From positions 2,954,943 to 3,018,942 of the forward strand of contig RPFO01000022.1 in the NCBI GenBank assembly GCA_009746045.1: 64,000 nucleotides of DNA. Reading direction: 5' to 3'. The notes under the pieces were generated by a model that worked only from the letters and a program-made list of their open reading frames with translations, was not told where the DNA came from and did not search any database. Of this stretch, positions 55,258-64,000 are shown in pieces. Made by a program: the position numbers and the translations under genes. Within the stretch, counting starts at the first letter, position 1, and every line of letters begins with the position of its first letter. This DNA comes from Mesostigma viride. Lineage: Eukaryota; Streptophyta; Mesostigmatophyceae; Mesostigmatales; Mesostigmataceae.

Positions 55258-56882
55258 TCAACGGATCACAGCCGGAGGCAAGTTGACTACTGGGGTATCA
55301 TTAATGGGTAGGCCACGATCCCGGGGCGCCCGACACACCTGGGAGAACCCGTAGGACATGGGAGAGATGGCAAGCTCAGCAGAGGCGCGCGGCAGGTCAC
55401 ACTGTCGGCAGGCGAGTGCGGACATACCATACCCCGGAATGGGCGTGTCACGCGACTCCGGCGTCGCGTGCACCACGGAAGGAGCCCTGTCCCGATCACC
55501 CTGGGACAACTCCCTGAGGGAATCGGCAGCGCGGGTGGCGCGAGGATCCTGACCGGTGGACCGACCAACCGCGGCCAAAGACCGCGAGGCCGAAGGAGGA
55601 GGGACCGGAGCAGGGGCCGACGCAGGGGCAGGAGCCGACACCGACGCAGGGGGCACTGGTAAAACAGGAGGTCGCGCCGGACCCGAAGCCAGAGAGGGCC
55701 GTGACGGACCCGCCATCGACGCAGGCGCGCCGGTCTCCGTTGCCGGTGCACCCTCAGGCCACATATTGAAGATAGGGCCCGTAGGGACAGGAAGACCGGC
55801 ATAGGATTGGTTACCATCCAAACTCCAGTCGGGCACCGGGATCCTCTGCGGGGGACCACCCTCCCAAAGCCTGGGATGATCGCCCGTGTCGCTGAAGAAA
55901 CCACGAACTGGCTGTGAGGGCGCAGCGGACGGCCCAGAGGGGCGACGACGGGCACAGCCGAAGGGGCTGAAGGCTCGCGCCGAGGCGCGGGAACGTCGGC
56001 CGCAGGCACAGAGGCAACCGGAGGTGTCGGAACCGCAGCAACCGAAGGGGTAGGGGGCGCCGGCGAAACCACAGGTGCCGAAGAAACCGAAGGGGTAGGG
56101 GGCGCGGACACCACAGACACCCCACCTGGCGTGGCCGGAGTCTGCGCTTGGGCCGCCAGGAAGGCCCCGAACGCCGTGGTCAGGGACTGGATCTGAGCCT
56201 GCATAGCCGAGACCGTCGCCGAAAGCGGATCAGGCAAACCCGAAGGGGTAGGCTCTACTGCAACACCCCGGGTCGACCGAGGGGACGACGGGACCGGAGA
56301 GGGAGGAACAGACGCCGAGGAGACGGACGCAGCGCTCGAGGCAGAATAATCTGGAGTATAATGTACCTCGGCTGGGGCGCCCGAAGGGGCAGGACCACTA
56401 ACCGCTAGTCCCGCCGACTGATCAGCTATCTCCATGAACTCTACGGCCCGTAAAAGGTCGCAGGGGTTCTCGTCTACCTCAGCATCACCCTCAGCTGGAA
56501 GCCAAGGGAACACCTCCCGTAGGCAGGTACGGCCCACAGGAGTGGAGAGGTAGGAGAACACACGGCAACACCGGAGAACCGCATCTATCTGCCCCAAGGC
56601 GGGACAGCTGGAACCACACCCCAACAAACAGTGTCCGGCATCGTCGAACCCGTGCAGGACAAGCTGGTGCGGCTCATTAGGGGAAGGACCATACCACGTG
56701 ACCCCGAAGAGGGCCGCCCTGACTAAGCTCGCATGTTGGGCCTGAAGGGCCGGCTGCACAACGCCACCCCGGTAACATGATCGCGACACCCAGCGGCCCG
56801 GAAGGGCCTCGAAATACAGCTCAGGGTCCGGTAGGGGCAGGGACGGCAGCGGGCTCTCAGCCGGAGGGGTAGGCTCTGTCAT
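55258..56882 (-). pseudogene. gypsy-2 accessory ORF A (unknown family)
   Basis: ATG 56882 opens MTEPTPPAESPLPSLPLPDP, 77 nt after the pol stop (56959). The globular N-terminal ~190 residues have VTWYGPSPNEPHQLVLHGFD, GHCLLGCGSSCPALGQ (Cys cluster), FSYLSTPVGRTCLREVFPWL, PAEGDAEVDENPCDLLRAVE. Then comes a Ser/Pro/Ala-rich linker, a helical segment SATVSAMQAQIQSLTTAFGA, and more low-complexity sequence. A shift near 55845 (G5 run) moves to the frame ending in ALACRQCDLPRASAELAI and LPPAVIR, with a second CxxC. Gypsy-1 ORF A shares the Cys cluster and the PxxRxxLxxxFPxxLPxEG motif. Layout (zinc-like head, disordered linker, coiled coil) would suit a nucleic-acid or protein scaffold; this is inference. 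Confidence 0.72.
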
Positions 56883-56958
56883 GACGGCTGCGGAGGGGAG
56901 GGGACAACCAACCACCCGTCGACAGCAGACATAACATAAGAGAGGAGAAGGCCTACGA

Positions 56959-57182
56959 CTAGAGCTTGTGCAGGGTTTTATATTCCTGCAGCAGGCGACT
57001 ACACCCATCTAGCTCACTCTCCGTATACCAAACCTTATCTACTTCACTACGAGCATACATCCACTTCACTTTATACTGACGCTGGGTACCGCGGCCCTTT
57101 TTGATATCTCGATGGGCCACGATGCTTTCTACTTCGTCTTCTACTTCCCCAGTGTCAGGATTATGCTCTAAAGGGGCAGGCG
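56959..57182 (-). pseudogene. gypsy-2 chromodomain (pol C terminus)
   Basis: Frame reads APAPLEHNPDTGEVEDEVES then IVAHRDIKKGRGTQRQYKVK and WMYARSEVDKVWYTESEL, ending at TAG 56959. Closely matches the gypsy-1 chromodomain, including the GRGTQRQY core. It follows a 1-nt shift in the integrase near 57284. Confidence 0.88.
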
Positions 57183-58482
57183 CTAACTCCCTGCCAGCGA
57201 ACGTACTAGGGTGGTACAGTTTAAGCTGGCTCCTATGGAAGGTGTTTGAATGCGTTTGCCAAGAGGTAGGGATATCGACTTATACAAGAAATTTCCTACC
57301 CTAGACAACACATGGAAGGGTCCTAAGAAGGCAGGCCTAAGTTTGACCTTCAGTTCTGCTTCAAACTTATGAGCAAAACGGCCAACACGGGGGCCTTCTA
57401 CTAATACTAGATCTCCTACTTCTATCTCAGGTGCTCGTCTATCTAAGGAGGCACGCAACCTAGCAAGGTACTTAGCCTGAGCTTTTTGATACCCTGAGAT
57501 CGCGTGGTCATGAGCAGTTTTCATTCTATCTAGTAAGGACTGTACACCTTCTACAGTATCTCGGGACACATCATCCTTGTCCCGTAGAGGACTAGCTAAG
57601 AGAGAGGTAGGGGTAAGGGGCTGTCCCAGTATCTAAGAAGAAGGGCGTATATCCATGCGCAGCTTGGGGACAATTGTTGAGGGAGAACTCTACCAAACAT
57701 AAATAATCCTCCCAATCACTACCCGAGCCATTAACATAGTGCCTAAGCGCTTCTTCTACTACTCTATTAAGACGCTCTACTAAATGAGAGGAGGAGGAGT
57801 GGTAGGCAGTACCGTAGGTAACCTTGGTACCGATGGCAGCGAAAAACTGCTGCCAAAAATCTGAGGTAAATAATTTATCCTTATCACTAATAAACTGCCT
57901 ACTCAATCCATGATATCTATATACATTATTGAGGTATAGGCGTGCGCAATCACGTGCGGTGAGTTCTAAAGGACACGGCACAAGATGGCACATACGAGTA
58001 AAACGATCTATGAACACAAGGATTTGGGCATTGCCCCTATCATTCTTTCTAAAAGGTCCTACAAAATCCATCATGATAGAATCCCAAGGCATGATAGGGT
58101 CAGGCAAGGTCCTAGGTTCTGCTATCTGTCCTACATTATTGGGTTTCATTTCCTGGCAAGATTGACAAGTTCTAACATACTCATCCACATCCTTATAAAG
58201 GGAAGGCCAGTAATAAGAGCGGGCTACTAGGTCCCGTACCCGTTTACCACCCTGGTGAGCAGCTAAGTCATGCAACTCAAAGAGCAAGGAGGAGCGACAG
58301 ATAGGAGGGACATACAGGCGCCATTGAGGGGGAGAATCTGCTATCTGCACATATAAAAACCCACCTACAAATTTACAAGGGTGCTTGCCTAATTGTTGGG
58401 GATGTGCAGCAATGGCAGCTAATGCTTCCGGCTCAGTGGCCGTAAATCTACTAATAAGGCGTTCAAGATCAGAGGTAGGCAT
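57183..58482 (-). pseudogene. gypsy-2 integrase
   Basis: Frame 58482-57592: LISRFTATEPEALAAIAAHP, zinc-binding HDLAAHQGGKRVRDLVARSY then CQSCQEMKPN; catalytic core with DSIMMDFVGPFRKNDRG (Asp), FISDKDKLFTSDFWQQFF (Asp) and SSSHLVERLNRVVEEAL (Glu), then NCPQAAHGYTPFFLDTG. A shift near 57595 leads to frame 57569-57183 with VGDLVLVEGPRVGRFAHK and RPAFLGPFHVLSR (GPY/F motif). A second shift near 57284 hides the end (FHRSQLKLYHPSTF) and chromodomain. Integrates element cDNA. Confidence 0.92.
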
Positions 58483-58786
58483 CGCTACAGAAGTATCCAG
58501 AACAGGTTTAAAGAGATCTCCTACCGCCTTGCCGAAGAGAAGGGGAGGTCCTAGGGGACTACGTTTTCATAAGACTTTCCTGACCTAGTCGCTATATGGC
58601 TAAGCGGTATAGAAATTTTATTTTTCCCCTCCCCCCCCACCGAGGCCACAGGAAGGGCCTCACACGGGAGAGAGAGTCCTACGTGAGAAAGGAGATCAGG
58701 CATGCGAACAGCTGTATGAAAGAGGTAGGCATAGGAATCATCATCAGGTAGTTCACCATAAGGGGTTACACCCATAGTAGTAGGAA
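58483..58786 (-). pseudogene. gypsy-2 RNase H to integrase linker
   Basis: Frame 58775-58551 reads GVTPYGELPDDDSYAYLFHT and VRMPDLLSHVGLSLP, corresponding to the gypsy-1 linker after DMDVLHTT. It is joined to the RT ORF by a 1-nt shift at the stop codon 58787 and to integrase by another near 58550. The run GGGGGGG at about 58632 is a likely indel site. Confidence 0.7.
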
Positions 58787-60478
58787 CTAGAGTATATTGA
58801 GAACATCAAGGTCCTCGAAGAAGGAATAGTCTGCACGACGAGAGAGTGCATCTGGTACTATGTTATCTACACCCTTGACATACTGAAGTTTAAAAGGGGA
58901 AAACTGTGCTAAAAATTCCATCCAGCGCGCTTGCCGAGGGGTAAGGTTGGGTTGGGAGAGAAGATGGGTAAGGGGACGATGATCCGTTTGGATAACTAAC
59001 CTATAAGGATCTAGCTCACAGGGTTCATTCAGGCAGACATCAAATTGAGCACCTTTAAGGAAGTGCTGCCACGCGTGGCAACAATACACCACAGCTAAGA
59101 GTTCCTGCTGGTGGACGGGATAGTTACGCTCCGCAGGGAGCATTGTCCTAGAGATATATTCAATTGGCTGTAAGCCCTGACCCTGATCCTGGAGAAGGAC
59201 ACCACCTATAGCTACTTTACTAGCATCTGTAGCCACAACAAAGGGTTTAGTAGTATCCGGTAGGATGAGTACAGGAGGGGAAAGGAGTAGGGATTTTAGG
59301 CACTGAAAAGCAGACTGACACTCACTACTCCAAACAAAGGGGATATCCTTCTTTAATAAATGATTAATAGGGGCTGCTATAGTGGCGAAACGCGGGATAA
59401 AACGCCTATAGTAAGAAGCAATTCCTAGGAAACTACGTACACCTTTAACGTCGGTAGGAGTAGGCCATTCCTGAATTGACTTAGTTTTATCCGGGTCGGT
59501 AGCGACCCCGGCATCTGACAGAACGTGCCCTAAAAATGGGACACTCCTACCCGAACGCACTTTAGCACGGCGCGCCCACAAAGAATTTTCAGCCATTATT
59601 TCTAATACTTTCTTTAAATCACGTAGGTGCGTTTCAAAATCAGGAGAGTAAATAAGAATATCATCTAAGTAAGCTTGAGCACAAGAACGGTCATGCTCAG
59701 ATAAAGAAACAGAGGAGAAGGAGGGATCCTTTAGATCAGAGGACACCTGAGGAAGATGAGAATTTCCCATAACAGGTCTAAGCACTTCATTCATTAACAT
59801 TTGAAAAGAGGCAGGCGAGTTACAGAGTCCCATAGCCGCTACTCTAAACTGGTAATGACCAAAAGGGGTAGCAAAGGCGGTTTTATGGCAATCCTCAGGA
59901 GCTATCCGCAACTGCCAAAAACCATCCGCACAATCCAGTACTGTGAAACAAGTGGAACCTTTAACCTTATTAAATATATCGTCAATACGAGGTAGAGGGT
60001 ATTTAGATTTCACAGTAATATCATTCAACTTCCTATAATCAGTAACTAGGCGAAACTTGCCATTTGGCTTAGGAACTAACAGGACACCAGCTGAGTAGGG
60101 GGAGTTACTAGGCTCTATCAATCCTGCTTCTAATAATGACACTAAAATCTGTTTTAGTTCCTTTAACTCGGTAGGGCCCATTCTATACATCGGAGAGTGC
60201 GTAGGAACTGCACCGTCCTTGATAACTACACGGTGTAAAACAGAACGAGGAGGAGGATAAGAAGGAGTCTTTTCTTCAAATACTTTTGAGGAATCTATCA
60301 CAGCCATGTATCTTACTATTTCATTTTCAGTAAATCCTACTCCTATTGTATCCACTGTATTTACATCTATATCCACACTATTGTTAGTGATAGGTATCTG
60401 TTGTACTTCTAACTGAAGGAACATACATAATAGGTATCCATTTTGCTTTAATTCAGAACGTAATTCGTCATTTGACAT
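58787..60478 (-). CDS. gypsy-2 reverse transcriptase - RNase H
   Basis: Intact 563-aa frame. RT: SPMYRMGPTELKELKQIL, SAGVLLVPKPNGKFRLVTDY, TCFTVLDCADGFWQLRIAP (first Asp), FGHYQFRVAAMGLCNSPASF and QAYLDDILIYSPDF (YLDD near 59660). RNase H: PFVVATDASKVAIGGVLLQD, HQQELLAVVYCCHAWQHF and IQTDHRPLTHLLSQPN, ending SRRADYSFFEDLDVL. The segment between NEVLRPVMG and YLDD is about 25 residues longer than in standard Ty3 RTs, as in gypsy-1. The start ATG overlaps the protease stop (TAATG). Confidence 0.95.
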   Translation of the reverse strand: MSNDELRSELKQNGYLLCMFLQLEVQQIPITNNSVDIDVNTVDTIGVGFTENEIVRYMAVIDSSKVFEEKTPSYPPPRSVLHRVVIKDGAVPTHSPMYRMGPTELKELKQILVSLLEAGLIEPSNSPYSAGVLLVPKPNGKFRLVTDYRKLNDITVKSKYPLPRIDDIFNKVKGSTCFTVLDCADGFWQLRIAPEDCHKTAFATPFGHYQFRVAAMGLCNSPASFQMLMNEVLRPVMGNSHLPQVSSDLKDPSFSSVSLSEHDRSCAQAYLDDILIYSPDFETHLRDLKKVLEIMAENSLWARRAKVRSGRSVPFLGHVLSDAGVATDPDKTKSIQEWPTPTDVKGVRSFLGIASYYRRFIPRFATIAAPINHLLKKDIPFVWSSECQSAFQCLKSLLLSPPVLILPDTTKPFVVATDASKVAIGGVLLQDQGQGLQPIEYISRTMLPAERNYPVHQQELLAVVYCCHAWQHFLKGAQFDVCLNEPCELDPYRLVIQTDHRPLTHLLSQPNLTPRQARWMEFLAQFSPFKLQYVKGVDNIVPDALSRRADYSFFEDLDVLNIL

Positions 60479-60971
60479 TATACTTCAGGTATAGGTCTTA
60501 CAGGAGGATCAACAGGTGTAGGAGGAGTAATATCTACCAAGGATAAATTTTCCAATCTATAATGACGTTCAGGTACCCAGTAAGAGCTATCTGGAAACCA
60601 AATGACCATGGTATCATAATTAATAGTAATCTTATTATCCTGGTGCCAATCTAATCCTAGTAATACATCAGCGGTAGTGATAGGGCCTATAGTGGCCGTC
60701 AGGTTGACAGTACGTCCTTGTATAACCATGGGAAGGACACCGTACCCGGGGAATGACTGGTGCGACCATCAGCATAATGAACAGTAACGGGTTTGGTGTG
60801 AGGGGTAGGGACTAGTCCTAAACGTCTAACTAGGGCCTCGCTCACAAAGGAGCTAGCCGCACCGCTATCTACCAACACAGAGACATTCAAGAGTTCATCA
60901 GCATGCAAGAAGGGGTCTACAACAGTGTGAGGGACGGTTAAACCACCATTCAAGAACATAAGAGGACGCAC
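60478..60971 (-). pseudogene. gypsy-2 protease
   Basis: Two overlapping frames: 60971-60699 with VSVLVDSGAASSFVSEALVR (catalytic DSGA) and LGLVPTPHTKPVTVHYADGR; 60729-60478 with GRTVNLTATIGPITTADVLL then GLDWHQDNKITINYDTMV. A 1-nt shift near 60725 separates them. Retropepsin for polyprotein maturation, homologous to gypsy-1 20950-21300. Confidence 0.88.
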
Positions 60972-61699
60972 ACGTAGTGGTAGGGAAGATTCAGCTCCTA
61001 CAGAGGTTATAAAAACAGGCAGGCAAAAATTTTTATCTGGGGTACTATCTAAGGACCTGTCCAGGTTACCCCCGGCTGACAGGCCTACTGTTCCCCCTCC
61101 CCCCCCAAATCCATAGGAACTAACCCCGAAGAAGACCCTGGCGGAAAAGCCACTGCTGGAGGGTCACGAGGGAGAAGAGGGTGCGGGAGCCTGATTATCA
61201 TAGGGGAACCCTGGGGATCCTGTCTGCACAGCATTCAGCCTACTAGGGGTAGCTGAAGGATGCGTCCTGAAGTAGGACGAATAGGAGCACGCTGAGGGGT
61301 ACGAGGAGGGCGAGCGTCGGGAGGGGGAGCACCCGAAAGGAACTTGGGGCACTCACGTTTAAGATGACCTACTTCCTTACAATGATAGCATGTGATATGA
61401 GAGACATCAAGGGCTGAAAGGTCAGTAACACAGATATCTAATTCTTCTACATAGAGTTCTCCTCCTCAGGGTAAGGATAATATTATTAATACGGGAACGG
61501 TAGGAAGAGAAGGTGGTGAAGAAATCTGCTACACGCAAAGATGCTGCGCACATGCTTGAGGCAGATCAGTAAAACGTAGGCAGAGAACTGCGCTTGACTC
61601 ACGTAATAAGGGTCTACTGAGGCCTTAGGAAGCGAGCACGTACTTCTGCACCCGACAAATCCCTAATTCGTACCATCTGAGCATCAAACTCTTTCATAT
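60972..61699 (-). pseudogene. gypsy-2 gag C-terminal fragment with CCHC knuckle
   Basis: The zinc knuckle CYHCKEVGHLKREC is at about 61391-61350 on the minus strand, matching CFMCSEVGHLKRDC of gypsy-1. A Pro/Arg-rich tail follows. To the right (61440-61699) capsid-like sequence is present, but it contains so many indels that no frame holds. Confidence 0.75.
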
Positions 61700-64000
61700 G
61701 GGCCGGAGTCTGCGCTTGGCCGCCAGAAGCCAACGCCGTGGCAGGACGATTCTGACCGCATAGCCGAGACCGTCGCAAACGATCAGCAAACCCGGAAGGA
61801 GCTTGAGCTACTCAAACACCCCGGTCGACCGAGGGACGACGACGGGCGGAGAGAGGAACAGCCCGAGGAGACGGACGCAGCCTCGAGGCAGAATAATCTG
61901 GAAGTTAATATGTACCTCGGTGGGGCGTCCCGAGGGAGCCACTAACCGCTAGTCCCGCCACTAATCAGCTATCTCATAACTTAACGGCCCGTAAAAGGGT
62001 CAGGGTTCTCGTCTACCTCAGGCAATCACCCTCAGGGACCAGGAACACCTCCCGTAGCAGGTACGCCCACAGGAGTGGAAAGGGTAGAGAAAACACGCAA
62101 CACGGAGAACCGCATCTATCGCCCCAAGCGGACAGCTTAAACCACCCCCAACAAACAGTGCCGGCATCGTCGAACCCGTGAGGAACAGGGGGTGCTTGCG
62201 TGCGGCTCATTAGGGAAGGACCATACCACGTGACCACGAAGAGGGCCCCCTGACGTAAGCTCGATGTTTGGGACCTGAAGGAGCCGCTGCACAACGCCAC
62301 CCCCGTATGATCGCGACACCCCACCGCCCGAAGGGCCTCAAAGATCAAGCTCAGGTCCGGTAGGAGAGGGACGGCACGGCTCTCGCCGAGGGTAGCTCTG
62401 CATGACGCTGCGGAGGGAGGGACAACCAACCCCCCGGCGACAGCAGCATAACATAAGAGAGGAGAAGGACCTACGACTAAGAGCTGTTGCAGGTTTTATA
62501 TTCCTGCAGCAGGCGACTACACCCCATCTAGCTCACTCTCCGTATACCAACCTTATCTACTTCACTACGAGCACATCCACTTCACTTTATACTGACGCTG
62601 GTACCGCGCCCTTTTTGATATCTCGATGGGCCACGATCTTCTACTTCGTCTTCTACTTCCCCAGTGTCAGATTAGCTCTAAAGGGGCAGGCGCTAAACCC
62701 CTGCCAGCGAACGTACTAGGTGTACAGTTTAAGCTGGCTCCTATGGAAGGTGTTTGAATGCGTTTGCCAAGAGGTAGGATATCGACTTTATACAAGAATT
62801 TCCTACCCTAACAACACAGTGGAAGGTCCTAAGAAGGCAGCCTAAGTTTAACCTTCAGTTCTGCTTCAAACTTATGAGCAAAACGGCCAACACGGGGGCT
62901 TCTACTAATACTAGATCTCCTACTTCTATTCAGTGCTCGTCTATCTAAAGGAGGCACGCACCTAGCAAGTAACTAGCCTGAGCTTTTGATACCCTGAGAT
63001 CGTGGTCATGAGCAGTTTTCATTCTATCTAGTAAGGACTGTACATCTCTACAGTTCTGCGGACACATCATCCTTGTCCGTAGAGGACTAGCTAAGAGAGA
63101 GGTAGGGGTAAGGGGCTGTCTACCAGTATCTAAAGAAGAAGGGCGTATATCCATGCGCAGCTTGGGGACAATTGTTGAGGGAGAACTCTACCAAACTAAA
63201 TAATCCTCCAATCACTACCCGCGAGCCATTAACATAGTGCCTAAGCGCTTTTCTACTACTCTATTAAGAGCGCTCTACTAAATGAGAGGAGGAGGAGTGG
63301 TAGGCAGTACCGTAGGTAACCTTGGTCCGATGGCAGCGGAAAAACTGCTGCAAAAATCTGACGGTAATAATTTATCCTTATCACTAATAAACTGCCTACT
63401 CAATCCATGATACTATATACATTATTGAGGTATAGGCGTGCGCAATCACGTGCGGTGAGTTCTAAGGGTACACGGCACAAGATGGCACATAACGAGTAAA
63501 ACGATCTATGAACACAAGGATTGGGCATTGCCACAATTCTTTCTAAAAGGTCCTACAAAATCCATCATGATAGAATCCAAAGGCATGATAGGGTCAGCAG
63601 GTCCAGTTCTGCTATCTGTCCTACATTATTGGTTTCATTTCCTGCAAGATTGACAAGTTCTAACATACTCATCCACATCCTTATAAAGGAAGCCAGTAAT
63701 AAGACGGCTACTAGGTCCCGTACCCGTTTACCACCCTGATGAGCAGCTAAGTCATGCAACTCAAAGAGCAAGGAGGAGCGACAATAGGAGGGACAACATA
63801 CAGGCGCCATTGAGGGGAGAATCTGCTATCTGCAACATATAAAAACCCACCTACAATTTACAAGGGTGCTTGCCTAATTGTTGGGATGTGCAGCAATGGC
63901 AGCTATGCTTGTGGCTCAGTGGCCGTAAATCTACTAATAAGGCGGTTCAAATCAGAGGTAGGCAATCGCTACAAAGTATCCAGAACAGGTTTAAAGAGAT
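61700..64000 (-). pseudogene. indel-rich second copy of gypsy-2 ORF A to integrase region
   Basis: From GGCCGGAGTCTGCGCTTGG at 61700 the sequence follows 56134 to about 58520 in the same orientation, with single-base insertions and deletions every 10-30 bases and few substitutions. ORF A N terminus (62430-62013), pol end/chromodomain (62500-62700), integrase C-terminal part (63154-62880) and core (63810-63200) are recognisable but shredded. The error spectrum (short indels, often in homopolymers) resembles unpolished long-read sequence rather than natural decay. Confidence 0.8.

Larger units (their letters stand above)
53131..61699 (-). mobile_element. gypsy-2: Ty3/gypsy chromovirus, minus strand, 5' part replaced
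   Basis: Related to gypsy-1. From right to left: gag knuckle (61345), protease, RT-RNase H, integrase, chromodomain, ORF A, ORF B, polypurine tract, 3' LTR (53131-53702). The 5' LTR and most of gag are not seen: beyond about 61700 the sequence becomes a second copy of ORF A and pol. The 3' LTR abuts the decayed copia gag at 53130. Confidence 0.9.

Overview
The window is repeat-dense nuclear DNA from a eukaryote. It holds spliced-gene structure, several classes of retrotransposon nested inside one another, minisatellites and long CAG tracts, and I see no bacterial operon structure, rRNA or complete tRNA gene. Chromodomain Ty3/gypsy elements, an odd Ty1/copia-like element, an L1-like LINE, a restriction-like-endonuclease LINE and one Lin0512-family gene would suit a large-genome green-lineage organism such as an alga. 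That placement is inference only; no species marker is present.

Layout. 1-1685: 3' part of a broken LINE on the minus strand. 1686-6576: mostly non-coding, with one dispersed repeat. 6577-9762: the only convincing host gene, two exons encoding a Lin0512-family protein. Its 2.8 kb intron carries a TA-flanked MITE, a 43-bp x 9 minisatellite and a 52-bp x 17 minisatellite. 10276-35977: a Ty3/gypsy chromovirus ('gypsy-1', plus strand) with 585-bp LTRs and a CTGGG target duplication. It is split by an L1-like LINE inside gag (about 12.2-18.43 kb), and its 3' LTR is split by a complete copia-like element (28198-35950, minus strand, 521-bp LTRs, TAGGT duplication). 35983-45508: gene-poor DNA with a 173-bp tandem array and an inverted pair of tRNA-like repeats. 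45509-53130: a decayed plus-strand relative of the copia element. Its LTR holds an R2-type LINE with a 14-bp target duplication, and its gag holds a palindromic-ended small element with a GGCAT duplication. 53131 to about 61700: a second chromovirus ('gypsy-2', minus strand). 61700-64000: an indel-riddled second copy of part of gypsy-2.

Main novelty. Both chromoviruses carry two extra genes between the chromodomain end of pol and the 3' LTR, called ORF A and ORF B here. They are homologous between the two elements and I recognise neither. Gypsy-1 also has a leader ORF before gag that resembles the RNase H1/caulimovirus hybrid-binding domain. The copia-like element places its retropepsin between integrase and reverse transcriptase instead of before integrase. 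Most retroelement reading frames are interrupted by 1-nt shifts even though the LTR pairs differ by about one base, so part of the damage may be assembly error.
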